From NCBI GenBank assembly GCA_963402885.1, contig OY727095.1, positions 11,661,001-11,725,000 of the forward strand: DNA of 64,000 nt, given 5' to 3'. Positions 49,601 to 59,490 of this stretch are shown one piece after another (position 1 is the stretch's first letter; each line of letters starts with the position of its first letter). A program made the translations under genes and the position numbers. The notes beneath the pieces are model-generated. The model did no database searches. It saw nothing but the letters and a program-made list of their open reading frames with translations, and was not told the DNA's origin. Origin of the DNA: Antedon bifida. Taxonomy: Eukaryota > Echinodermata > Crinoidea > Comatulida > Antedonidae.

Positions 49601-50481
49601 ACAAGTTTTTCATCTACCTCAAGTTATACTCGACCACGGCGATCAACCTTTGAGACAGACGTCACAGTACCCACTCATTTACGAAAGGTTGGGCGTTTAT
49701 TACAACTTAATGAAGATGGTACACAAGTAATTGAGCTGGTAAAACCGCCAAGTGGACCGTTTGGATTCTATATAGCAAAAGGAAAATGTAATTCAGAAGC
49801 TGGTAAGAACAGTTAACTATATTATGTAGTGGGGCTGTTGGTGTTAACATGCTTGTCTTCCAATCCCAAGGTCCACGGTTCAATCCTGACCTAGTGCCAG
49901 GGCTGTAACTCACAACTCTTTCTACTCCACTCCCTAATCCTCAAATGAAACTTAGTTTATAAGCACGATACATTATAAAATAGTCTATCCATCCTGTAAT
50001 TAACAAGTTACTCGCTGTTGGATGCGTAAGAAATTTTTTTTAATGTAAAGAGTATTTATGTGGTATGTTTGCCTGCCAATCCCATGTCTTTGGTTCAAGT
50101 CCTCTCTGGTGTTCTTCATTATATTTATCACCTCTATCAATAGGTTATTCCTTCACATTGGTTTATTTGTTTTTTTTGTTTAATTTTTGATTTGGACTTG
50201 AATCATGATTCTTGATCCGTTTTACCAGTTGTGAAGGTTGCAACGCTCTGATTGCTCTTGTTATTAACATTTTACTTTCTCTCTCTTCAGGTGTTTTTGT
50301 CACAAGATTAAGTGACGGCCATCCAGAGAAAATCTTGCTTGGTTTAATTCATGTAGGAGATGAAATACTGTCAATAAACGATGTTGCGGTTTCCGGTAAA
50401 TCAATTGATGCCGTCTATGATATCATTTTAGAAAATGAGAGACTGATAATTAAAATTCTTCCACTGTCCGCTAGAAGCTGA
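31591..50481 (+). CDS. 1011-aa disordered Ser/Arg-rich protein with C-terminal PDZ domain
   Basis: Exons: 31591-31992, 36034-36856, 38815-38890, 41001-41165, 41541-42190, 42717-42957, 48150-48327, 48784-48878, 49588-49802, 50291-50481. All junctions are GT-AG and phases close to 3036 nt. Residues 1-860 are low-complexity and Ser/Arg/Gln-rich, with short conserved-looking islands (DYPRLKSKFYEDLRQKFPKA; PAEPIYAKVDKS; KKKFSSMRRALSLDRL; LRSITTSIGKKFKRS). These look like phosphorylation or docking segments. Residues 924-1007 form one PDZ domain: carboxylate-binding loop SGPFGFYIAKG, then GVFVTRLSDGHPEK, GLIHVGDEILSINDVAV and a final ERLIIKIL strand. It is split by a phase-1 intron between exons 9 and 10. 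The protein ends four residues later. The architecture recalls vertebrate KIAA1614-type proteins, but that is memory, not a search. The role is probably a cortical or junctional scaffold (inferred). Intron 1 is 4 kb and intron 6 is 5.2 kb. Confidence 0.88.
32263..32495. mobile_element. MITE family 3 in PDZ-gene intron 1
   Basis: AAAGATATATTGTACCCTAT at the left and GAGGGACAATAATACATCTT at the right form the inverted ends. It shares GTTTATTTTGTCGTTTTATAA-type internal blocks with other copies. Confidence 0.75.
33566..33912. mobile_element. MITE family 3, longest copy (~345 bp)
   Basis: The left end TGTCCCCCAAAAACATGAAA lacks the outermost bases. The right end CAGGGGGACAATATATCTTT is intact. 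Two internal inverted blocks around AATAAATGGTTAAATTAAAC are visible. PDZ-gene intron 1. Confidence 0.75.
42400..42485 (-). mobile_element. tRNA-like SINE head (family B), minus strand
   Basis: The minus strand reads GAGTTGTGGTTTGGTGGATG (A-box region) then GTCCTTAGTTCAAATCCTGTC (B-box AGTTCAAATCC) at tRNA-like spacing. It lacks a cloverleaf good enough for a functional tRNA. PDZ-gene intron 5. Confidence 0.55.
43499..43625. repeat. Dispersed repeat shared with 7583-7690
   Basis: Second copy of the GGTATATAAAGTTGGTTC / ACTTTCGGTACTGATTTTAA family, with a ~20-bp insertion before the AGATAATTAGTTATTGA tail. PDZ-gene intron 6. Confidence 0.75.
46170..46595. repeat. (ATC)n / (CATT) microsatellite tract in PDZ-gene intron 6
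   Basis: About 400 bp of imperfect ATC/ATT trinucleotides (TCATCATTATCATCATC...), densest from 46325 to 46580. The 117-codon Ile/Ser/His frame here is a translation of the repeat. Confidence 0.9.
49825..50035 (+). mobile_element. tRNA-derived SINE (family B) in PDZ-gene intron 9
   Basis: Begins GGGGCTGTTGGTGTTAACAT (A-box region) and has GGTCCACGGTTCAATCCTGA (B-box GGTTCAATCC) about 50 bp on, followed by a non-tRNA body to about 50035. A second tRNA-like fragment (GGTATGTTTGCCTGCC...TTGGTTCAAGTCC) follows at about 50055-50110. Confidence 0.65.
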
Positions 50482-50934
50482 TGAAGGCACTATTTATAGG
50501 AGAATCATTACATAATGTGTAAAGTATCTGCAACATAAACAAGATGTACTCAGTTTGGAAAAAATCTCTAACTTAGAGGTGCACTGTGTTTAAGATATGG
50601 TAATATGACATGTGTGAGATCCTTCTCTTGAAAGACAGTTCATTGGTCTTCTTCTTCCTCTAGACAGACCATGTTAATATTGTGTACTCACCTTACGAGA
50701 CACGTGTAGGTACCATCAAGTTATTTGTTTCACTGACATACCAGAGAATGCTTTCTACACATGCTCTGAAGAAAGCCATTTGCTTTGAGATGTTAAACTA
50801 CACTATTTGCCAGTTTATGTTAAACACTCAGATGTACTCTGGTAAACATTTTTGGTATCAGTTGTTGCTTTTTATGATGAGATTTTCAGAAGAAGAATAT
50901 AGTCAAGTTTTTGATGGAGGATATATGCAGCATA

Positions 50935-50940
50935 AATAAA
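50935..50940 (+). terminator. Candidate poly(A) signal AATAAA of the PDZ gene
   Basis: First AATAAA after the TGA at 50479-50481, about 455 bp downstream. The actual cleavage site is not visible. Confidence 0.45.
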
Positions 50941-52750
50941 CCAGTATATAACATTTGTTTCAGTTCATGATATAAATCTAGCAATGATTCCAAATTTAGT
51001 ATTACCGGTATATATATATAAAATCTATTACTAGTTGCTAGACCAAGTTTAGACGATAGGTAAACCTTATCAAACAGCCATTTACTAGTTAGTGTACCTA
51101 TTCATTGCTGCTACGTTGTATAAAAATGTACAATGTAAAATGGGCTTATGTCAAAAATGGACTCAACACAGCTTAGCTGTACCGACATAATGCTCTGAGC
51201 AACTGAACACAACTGACCGTAGTTTTCGCACAAAATATGTCATAATCGCAGTTGAGTTGTGTTGATCATGTTCTACTTTTATGAAACTGAAAGGTACTAA
51301 ACACAACTGAAAAGTTTGAAGCATGTCATATATGCAGTATTGGTAACCACGACTAGTAGCGATCAGCTCCGTTCAGTGCTCGAAAGTCAACATAAGCGCC
51401 ACCACAAAGCGCTCTTGCACAAAAACTAGAAACCTTTCAGTTGAGTTGAATTTGCTTTCAGTTTAAAGGTCACATAAGCATACTATTTGATGTGGCTAGT
51501 CAGTTTTATATTTACAAACTTTTGCAACTCAAGTTTTTATATTTATTAAAAATAAACTTTTTTTAGAAAATACTTAATGATTTTACAGGGTATAGTCTAA
51601 TTTCTTAGAGATACAGGTAGTCCGTGTTTAAAAATATGTAATTTTCTAATATCATTTTACAAAACATGAAAGATTTTTTATATAAAACCAACATAATGCA
51701 CAGTTGTTATGGTATTTTCGGTATTTTTTTAAAAATAAATGCTAAACAGTAAAAGTAAGGCTGAATATTTTATGAATATATTGTACAAGTACAGTTAATT
51801 TTCCTGAAACAATAATCTCTGAAAACCAGAAATGTTTTGGTATCTGAATTTTCTACGGGTCATATTGGGCATATTTTGTATACTGTATGGCGCATAAAAG
51901 TAATTTCATAGGCACTAATAGAATTATTGATCGGATAAGTTATTGATTTTAAATTTAAAGAAAATTATAATGTGGCTATTTTAAAAACATTTACAGTACT
52001 TTAAATGCATTTATCAGTATTTTTAGTAATTCTTTTAATATTTACAAATTGTTAATCATATCATGTTTTCCATCCAGTTATATTTATTCTTAATAATTAT
52101 TCTTTGTTTTTGATACCGGTATTGTAACTCTCATCAATATCTTAATTTTCCACCCTCTGAAAATTCTGTGGTGATAAAATAGTTGTTGTGTTTATGATGT
52201 CAGTACTATGGATTCTGCATTAGTTCCAATGGTGATGTATTATTGTGCAAATTACCTATTTTATCATAGGTCTGCTGATAATCCTTATAGTTACTTCTTA
52301 ATTAAACAAATTATTCCTTAGTAGTAAGTTCCATAGATACGTCAACATGTAGGTGTTGTTTAAGTAGTGTCGTTCATACTTATGTTGTTTCAATTCTTAA
52401 AGAAACAGAAATTCTTAAGAACGTATTGTTAATAGCAATATTCGATGCCGTAGCCACAAGTAGTGTGGTGACAAGAGAAAATGAAGATGAAATGGTCATT
52501 TTTAAGATTGATAGTCTGTAAGGATATATAAGGGAACTTTCGATTTGCAACAGAAAACCAAAATGTGGGGATATTGGGATTTGTTCCCTCGCTCCCGGTC
52601 ACTTTGACAAAGTTTTGATGATTTCTAGATCCTGACAATGACCGACAACACATCGATTGACCTGATTTACTTTAGTCGTTGGTCGTCTCAAATGGAAATC
52701 TCCCTATATTACTGTTTTAAATCCATTGTTGTTTGATAATTTCATTATAT

Positions 52751-52862
52751 AAAGCACTATCTGTGACAAAAAAATGTGATGTGCCCATATATGGACATGA
52801 TGATATCATATCACTACCATGTTTGGGCATATCACACTTTTTTGTAGTGTAGACAGAGCTTA
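52751..52862. mobile_element. MITE family 1, shortened copy
   Basis: AAGCACTATCTGTGACAAAA, then ATGTGATGTGCCCATATATG, ATATCACTACCATGTTTGG and TAGTGTAGACAGAGCTTAAG. Both terminal repeats are trimmed relative to the full copies. Confidence 0.8.
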
Positions 52863-53505
52863 AGAACAATGAATTCAGACATTTTTGTAGAACAGATCAC
52901 ACAAAAACTATAGGGGACATTTTCAATAAAATATGCGATTGTTTTATTATATTATTTATCTATATGGTTTTTTCTGTTTTTGCAGATATTGCCCTTGATA
53001 GATGCTACACTGGAGAAAATGTTTCCCATTGTATATAGATATTTAAAATATAAATATAAAAACTTAATAATATTTTCAAGTAAATTTTATCATAGAGATT
53101 TATATATTATTCTCAGATTGATAATTGGTGCCTTCGGCTCCGTCTATCGGGACTGTGCAAATATACCTGATAAAATAGAGATAAGATTGTGTTAATGTTT
53201 GATAATAATTTGTATAATTAGTGTATAGTGAGAATGTAAATGTAGAAAATAAATTAACTGTGGAAAAAGAATCCAAATCATGCCTAAAATCGTAATATAG
53301 AAATTGTACAAATTATAATATTGTATAAATGTTTTAATTATTTTGATTGTGATTTTTAAATTAAAATATTTGCCATGATGTTAATTTAGCCTATAGAATA
53401 TATAGACTATCTTTTTTACCATAGGCAACTTAATAGTTATGTTATTGAACATGTAGATTGTGTGATGATCTTAGACAGATTTGCTTATGTAATATAAATA
53501 GTCTT

Positions 53506-53945
53506 AGGCTCTGTCTACACTATCAAACTAGTTTAACAAAAATATTTGTTATTTTATGTCTTTAGGCAATGTGGTCAAGGATTACCAATAGTAAATTAAT
53601 CACTCTCCTATCAGATAGGTGGTAATCCCCCCTGATACAGGGGCTATTTTGTGAACCAGTTCACAGGGGTAACCCCCTACTCTTCTCGAATAATGAACTG
53701 GGTTCTTTAAAGTGCACACAGGTTTATAGTCCTTATCCGAGAAGACTCCACCAGAACTAGGAGCGAGTCGGCCTCCAACCCTTGCCAATGTTGTTGGCTC
53801 TTTAGGTACGGTAAACGGCGCCCCTGTCTTAACCGCTCGGCCATTTGACTCGCATATAATGGTAGTGATATGACATCATCATGTTCATATATGGGCTCAT
53901 CACATTTTTTTGTCACATAACGTTTGGTAGTGTAGACCGAGCTTT
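53506..53945. mobile_element. MITE family 1 interrupted by a SINE
   Basis: The left part 53506-53550 (GGCTCTGTCTACACTATCAA) and right part 53856-53945 (GATATGACATCATCATGTTC ... AGTGTAGACCGAGCTTT) together make one element. The ~240-bp SINE family A copy lies between them. Confidence 0.8.
53615..53855 (-). mobile_element. SINE family A nested in a MITE
   Basis: On the minus strand it starts GCGAGTCAAATGGCCGAGCG, continuing GTTAAGAC. That is close to a tRNA-Leu/Ser 5' half. A degenerate B box (GGGTTGGAGGC) follows. The body matches 15598-15845, including TATAGTCCTTATCCGAGAAG in plus orientation. This is the best-preserved A box of the family here. Confidence 0.75.
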
Positions 53946-54539
53946 AGCAGACTATAATGTCTTGATTGTATATGTTGTACATCTTGTGTCAATACATAAG
54001 AAATCCTACAATTTCTAATGAAGCCTGCCCTTTTTTGGGAAATAAACATTAATAATCTATAAAACAATTTTATTTATTTATTTTTGTAAGATTAATTGTG
54101 CTCATCATTAAAATTAATTATAATATATTCATACAAATAATTAATACTTTCATTTGTTTTACGTTAATCGTAAAGCATACACATATTTCAAGATTTTGGA
54201 AGTGAGGTGGCTGGTTGGGCTGAGGCAATTTTGAAAATATTCACCTTGAGTTGGTTGGAAATTGACTGTATATATTCAGATTAATGCTTGGAATTAATAT
54301 ACTGTAAAAAAAGATAATTGCATTTGAAATACACAGGGTGAGAATAAGTTGCCGTTCACACGCTTATTACGATATCATAGATCTTAATTTGTAATTTCTA
54401 AATGTTATGACTTATTTAAAAACATGACTTGTAGCCTACTCCTGAATATATAATTTACTTTAAGTAAAGGGTATACCAAACCGTCTTTCCACTTCGTTCA
54501 AAACGTCATAATAATACTAAATGAAATGTTGTCTCCGGC

Positions 54540-54800
54540 CCTAAAAACGTTAAAAATGTTAGATTGTCTGGAAGGGTTTTTTGTTACAAATATGGAATAA
54601 GCTACCAACTGAAATTAAATATTCCCCAACAATATTGCTTCATTCAAAGCTAGATATCGATCTCATTTTTTCACAAAACTAAAAACAAAAGGTTTTTTTC
54701 CTGATTTTTCTTATATTTAATACAGGACCACCATGAAAAACAGGTTTTCTTTTACCTGATCGTGTAAATCCTGTATAAAGATGTTGTTAAATAAATAAGA
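54540..54800 (+). mobile_element. 3' end of a non-LTR retrotransposon (degraded)
   Basis: Conceptual reading gives IWNKLPTEIKYSP and, after a frame shift, SFKARYRSHFFTKLK. These are typical of the C-terminal tail of LINE reverse-transcriptase proteins. It ends in a GTTAAATAAATA-like tail at about 54790. Related segments begin at about 59161 and 63848, marking the unit boundaries of the tandem array. Confidence 0.6.
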
Positions 54801-54857
54801 TGTGAATAACTTTATGAAAATACGACATTGCTTATTCAACGTTTGATTTTACCCATC

Positions 54858-54863
54858 TTTATT
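54858..54863 (-). terminator. Candidate poly(A) signal, sialyltransferase copy 1
   Basis: AATAAA on the minus strand, 20 bp past the stop codon. It is preserved in copy 2 at 59430-59435. Confidence 0.5.
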
Positions 54864-54882
54864 ATCAAAATAAATATGTTCT

Positions 54883-57800
54883 TCATTTACATTTATCGAC
54901 ATGTAATTGTATAATTCCTTTCATATGTAAGTCTAAGATAATAGCAAATTCTTGATCGAAGCGATGAACTTTAATAATCTTCTGTACAAGAGGAGCATTA
55001 TTTTCATAATAATGGTAATTTAGTGGCTTTCCATTCTGGTCAGTGCTGAACGGCCAAAATCCATAAAGATTTACTTTATCACACATTGTCAATGCTGAAG
55101 TAAGCCAATATGCACCTATAAACAATTACATAAATATTTTACAGTTCGCATAAAATAAAATTTGTTTTGAATTATCATTTTACGTCCCTTTTTTCAATTC
55201 AAAACAGTCAATCAATATAAATAATACAATAGACAGGAAGAAAGCATATCTGGAGCCTGACAATGGAAACGTTGCAGTAAAAAAATCATTCCGTCCTCAA
55301 AGTTTAGTTGTTTTGTTTTTTTAGTCGTTTTGCACAAAATGCTGTCATCGTGTGGCCACACATTTAGGCCTACTATACTGTTTGTGTTTTGGCTGCCAAT
55401 GCCATATCTAATAGACTTGATCACAAAAAAAAAACACTAACCACTTGATGCATATGAAGCATTAAGGCCTCGATTAGACAAGAACTTGTTCATCGCATAC
55501 CAGTGTGTTGGATGGCCTAATAGTATCTTTAGCTTCATGCCACGTTTAGGCCTACTTCTTCTGATAGTACGCATGGCCAGCTTGGTGTACTCAAAACTCT
55601 TTAGGGAGGTGAATCCAGAAATCCATAAGTAACTTTGATATTGCTGAATGTAAGCTATAAACTTTGCTCTGTCTTCCTTGCTTTGTAATCTATTATACCT
55701 AAATTAATATAAAAAGATTATCTATGATGTTTTTGAAAATGAAAATATGTTTAGGAATACGGCACACGCAAAACTAAGTATGGATAGGCCTACATCAGGA
55801 ATGTAGAGAAAATTACGAAAATAGCAATAATTGGTCTATAAATACTACGGTACCAAATTTTCAATGCAGCGCTTTCTTCTTTTACCATACGGCAGGCTCA
55901 GGTATACACTATCTGTATGATTTAACTTTCACTGCTTTTGGATTTTATAATCAGATATAGGCCTAATTAAGATCCATATATAGTGGGTGACGTTTATAAC
56001 ACTAACAACAACAATGATTCAACTTTTTCATTTCAGGGGGACGTAAAACTGACAAAGACAAGGTGCATTTTCTTATTTGTGTTGTCGATTTTATGCATGT
56101 ATAAACAATCTGACTTACTGTTTTTTTATTTGTGATGGGTTAATAGTTACTAAATTCGTAAGAGAACCCACATCTTTGGTAAAACCGTTTAAACGCGGCG
56201 TATTAAATCTATAGAAATAAAATGTTGCATTAAAAAAAAATATTACAGTTCAGTTATATGTAGAGTTGAGTTAGCAATTACGAGTTTTGTAACAATTTTA
56301 ATATTGGTTCTCACTAGGGCTCAACGCAAGGAGAACGTAGACGCAGTTCGAATCACATTGCTTGTGATTGGTCAAAATACAGTTGCGTTGCGCTTACTTG
56401 CGTTCGAGTCCTGGTGGGAACCAAGCTTTAAAATGTTACAAGAATATTTATCTTCCTCTGCGCGATTTTAGGTTTAGGCCCTACCTTATAATGAAATCCG
56501 CGGAGTCTATTTTAGAACCACAACAGCTGCCGTTGAGGATACCACTACTGCCAACTACACTGCACGTATTAAACTGCCTTTCACTATATTGGTGTATCTG
56601 TGAAGAAGAATGAATTAGTGGGTGACTATGGTTGCATAATATAAAGCAGAGGTAACTTGCAAATGGCACATGCCTATTTGGGAGTAGGCCAATATGTTTT
56701 CGACATACGGTTAATACTATTAGTTTACCGATGTATTGTGACGGTTGTGTATGGAGGATAGTGAGTAGTTTTGTAGTAGGTCATGTCTGACAATTATGAT
56801 TAACTTAAACTAATTTAATTAGTATATCATATTTGTTGTCTGATCTGTGGCACTTCAAATATAACAAGTGTATACACAAATACATTTTGGTTACATTTTA
56901 TTCTCATATGTTGTCAATTGCGAATCTATTTCTTAGGACGAAACACCCACCCCTACACAAAGATCTACGACTACATACTTACAGCTGGCAAATTCTTGTA
57001 AATGTCACCAGGTAAAATAACTGTTTTATTTGAGTTGATAATTCGGACTTTGTGGTTTTTAGGTACAGTTGTCTTTGTTACGAATTGAAAGGATAACAAC
57101 TTCTTTGATAAACTACCACTGCAACAACAATAATAAAGAATATCAGATTAACTTCTATTTATTTCCCCCTTTATTTTTTTTCTAAAAAATAAACATACAT
57201 AAATAAGCAATTGCATAGGCTATAATACAAAAAGAAAGGAAGTACCTTAGAAGAATGGCTTATAAATGTAGAAACTCTCTGTTTTAACAGCTTAAAAGCT
57301 CTTAAAAATGTGATGTGCTCATGTGGACATGATGATGTCATATCACTGTCGTATTTGGGCATATCACTACCATATTTGTGCACATCACCCTATTTTTTGT
57401 CAAACTAGTTTGATAGTGTAGACATGAAAGCTTTACAATATATATATATATATATTTGTGGCTGTGAGAATAAGTATATGCAGACAATCTTGATTGATTT
57501 ATTGAAATATAGTCTACACTATCAGACTATCATGATGATGATGATATCTCTACCATATTTGGGAATATCACTACCATATTTGAGCATATCACACATTTTT
57601 TGTTTGCTAGTGTAGACAGAGTCTTACAGAAACAACTGGTCTCTATTTGCTATGTTTGGAGTCCATGGCTTCTGAAGTAGTTTGACTATCTTCTCCAACG
57701 GGAACCGATTTTCATTTGTCATAAGGAACGTGTCATTGGTTACATTTTTTGTATGGAACAAGCTGTTGTTATACCACTTGACGACTTCATATTGAGACAG

Positions 57801-58431
57801 AGAATGGTCACTTAGTCTGTAAAAAAATAATGTAGGCCTAGTTTATTCTCAGGATCGAACTATCCCCACCAAAACCTTACAAGCCTAAACAAATACCGGT
57901 TCCTTGTTTTCAAACTGATTTAGTGTTAATTAACTAGTACTACAGCATGGGCGAAATCTCAATTGAGCGGGTAGTCTAGGTTAATAAAATTTGAAGCTGT
58001 TGAGCTTGCGTGAATATGTTTGTGTCAAATAATAAAAATACACAATTGCTACAAAATGCATGTGACATAAGTGGAAATATATCCGTGGGAGGTGAGAAAA
58101 AGATTGTGTATGTAAAACAAGATATTATCCCCACAAATTGTTACTCTGAACCTTCATGAAACTTTTGAGAGCAGGTCTGATTTGCATGCCCTAAAAAGAA
58201 ATAGATTGGTTTCAATTTTATCTGTGGATATTATTTCTCGTTTGGGTGAGGTATTCTATCTCTGATGTGGCAGTTACTTGTTATACGGTACATTACTCAC
58301 ATGTCACATTTGTAATTCACATGATGGCTTTCTTCCACGGGATGCTCTTGCTTTGCCAATAAATAGTAAGATGTCGTATATACTGTCACAGACGCAATCA
58401 CTGCTATCAGCAATCTTTCTTTGTTATGCAT
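54883..58431 (-). CDS. ST8Sia-like alpha-2,8-sialyltransferase (GT29), copy 1, intact
   Basis: Golgi type II enzyme that would transfer sialic acid from CMP-Sia to a glycan acceptor. Exons (high to low): 58431-58301, 57816-57628, 57118-56983, 56597-56485, 56208-56119, 55698-55442, 55115-54883; GT-AG throughout, phases close, 382 aa. The signal anchor is at residues ~7-25 (LLIAVIASVTVYTTSYYLL). Sialylmotif L starts at CSVVGSSGIL (Cys164) and runs to SADFIIRFN. Motif S ends SSGAYWLTSALTMC (Cys317), followed by VNLYGFWPF as in ST8Sia proteins. Motif III is YHYY (339-342) and motif VS is His356...Glu361. The C-terminal Cys381 is the expected disulfide partner of a motif L Cys. NNS and NVT/NDT sequons lie in the stem. 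Motif L has GSSG and RFN rather than the GNSG/RCN usual in ST8Sia, as in ST6Gal. The acceptor is unknown. Confidence 0.88.
56304..56428. mobile_element. MITE family 2 in the sialyltransferase (copy 1)
   Basis: TTGGTTCTCACTAGGGCTCA at the left and CTGGTGGGAACCAAGCTT at the right, with internal GATTGGTCAA. It sits between exons 4 and 5. Confidence 0.85.
57296..57434. mobile_element. MITE family 1 in sialyltransferase intron 2 (copy 1)
   Basis: ATGTGATGTGCTCATGTGGA at the left, CATATTTGGGCATATCACTA in the centre and AACTAGTTTGATAGTGTAGA at the right. The left terminal repeat is eroded. It is followed by a short (TA)n run at 57437-57456. Confidence 0.8.
57506..57625. mobile_element. MITE family 1, second copy in sialyltransferase intron 2
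   Basis: AGTCTACACTATCAGACTATC at the left and GCTAGTGTAGACAGAGTCTT at the right, with ATATCACTACCATATTTGAG inside. Its right end abuts exon 2 (57628), so the exon's splice donor region borders the element. Confidence 0.8.
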
Positions 58432-58882
58432 ACTATAGACTAATAGAACATAGTTATGAATAATTTTGACATGCAATGTTTTCTACATTCATGAACATGT
58501 CAGATCAGGAAGTGGACCTTGATACTGTAAGTCTAAAAAAATCGCTTTAAGGTCCACAGAGGCTTACTCTAATTTGAGATAGAGAATTCACGGTGGAATC
58601 ACCTTCTCGACTCTAGATAACTTTAGTACTCAATACAATTAGGCCTACTATAAGTTTTTACAAAATTGCACAGTTCATGAGCAGTCTTTCTATAAAAGTA
58701 ATCCATAAACTTACCTTACAAATGGCTCGCTGACTAAGAGACCGTACATAACATAGATACATTAAACAGTAATACGGTATAATACACGCTACAATACATT
58801 ACAGCATAATACGGTAATAAAGGAACAGGAACAAAGTATAAATGATGCTGTAAGTGAGGTGTGGCTGTAGATTGCTTCTGAG

Positions 58883-58985
58883 GAAGTGTCGTTAAGGTGT
58901 GTCTTCCAAGAAGTGGCTATGAGGTGTGTCTTCCAAGAAGTGTCTATGATGTGTGTCTTCCAAGAAGTGTCTGTGAGGTGTCTCT
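58883..58985. repeat. 30-bp minisatellite upstream of sialyltransferase copy 1
   Basis: Three to four units of GGTGTGTCTTCCAAGAAGTG plus ten bases. On the minus strand two frames stay open because 30 is a multiple of three, giving HFLEDTPHS-like peptides. The 85-codon frame that starts at 59149 loses its start in copy 2, so I do not call it a gene. It is about 450 bp upstream of the sialyltransferase start. Confidence 0.85.
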
Positions 58986-59160
58986 TTGAAGGGCTCTTCT
59001 GAAACTTGGGGGTATATCGGCTTCTGTTCATTAGCATATGTCATTACATCATCTCTGAGCTTAACTATTGGTCTTAAGTTTGTCCAGCCAGGCACATTTT
59101 GGAGGAATTGATTAATTGTATATATAAGGTATTCTGATAATGGATTCAATCAATCATTCA

Positions 59161-59370
59161 AATTGTCTGGAAGTCAAAGCGTTTTAGGTTAAAAATATGG
59201 AATAAGCTACCGTACCAATATTTCTCAATAATTGCTTCATTTCACAAAACTACAAAAAAGTTTTTTTTCAGATTTTTTTGTATTTAATAACCACCATAAA
59301 AGACCGGTTTTCTTTTACATGATCGTGTAATCATGTATAAAGATGTTGTTAAATAAATATATAAATAAAT
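59161..59370 (+). mobile_element. Retrotransposon 3' tail at the unit 1/unit 2 boundary
   Basis: AATATGGAATAAGCTACC and the TTTTACATGATCGTGTAAT, TGTATAAAGATGTTGTTAAA blocks match 54590-54800, more eroded. It ends in ATAAATA repeats. Confidence 0.65.
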
Positions 59371-59429
59371 AAGAGATGAATAACTTATAAACTACACTAT
59401 TGCTTATTCAAAGTTTTATTTTACCCATC

Positions 59430-59435
59430 TTTATT
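59430..59435 (-). terminator. Candidate poly(A) signal, sialyltransferase copy 2
   Basis: AATAAA on the minus strand in the same context as 54858-54863. Confidence 0.45.
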
Positions 59436-59490
59436 ATCAATATAAATATGTTCAACATATACATTTATCGACATGTAATTGTATAATTCC

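Larger units (their letters stand above)
50941..54540. other. Intergenic region between the PDZ gene and the sialyltransferase array
   Basis: No coding gene is supported. It holds two MITE family 1 copies (52751-52862 and a SINE-split one at 53506-53945) and AT-rich sequence. Open frames of 60-75 codons lack domains. Confidence 0.6.
54570..59160. repeat. Tandem duplication unit 1 (~4.6 kb) carrying a sialyltransferase gene
   Basis: The whole interval recurs in order at 59161-63847, including introns, MITEs and the 30-bp minisatellite. Most intron stretches are nearly identical, with small indels. The left boundary falls in the retrotransposon tail. Confidence 0.9.

Noticed and set aside
49825-49905. 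Possible functional tRNA gene
   Set aside because: A- and B-box-like blocks are present, but the arms do not pair as a cloverleaf and a SINE body follows.
58145-58185. Exon-like segment on the minus strand between sialyltransferase exons 1 and 2 (acceptor TTTTTAG, donor-like GTAACA)
   Set aside because: Including it puts a TGA in frame after exon 1 (phase 2). Joining exon 1 directly to 57816 closes the frame.
58789-59149. Minus-strand frames of 82 and 85 codons with HFLEDTPHS / TSWKTH repeats
   Set aside because: They translate a 30-bp minisatellite in two frames, and the longer one loses its start in unit 2.
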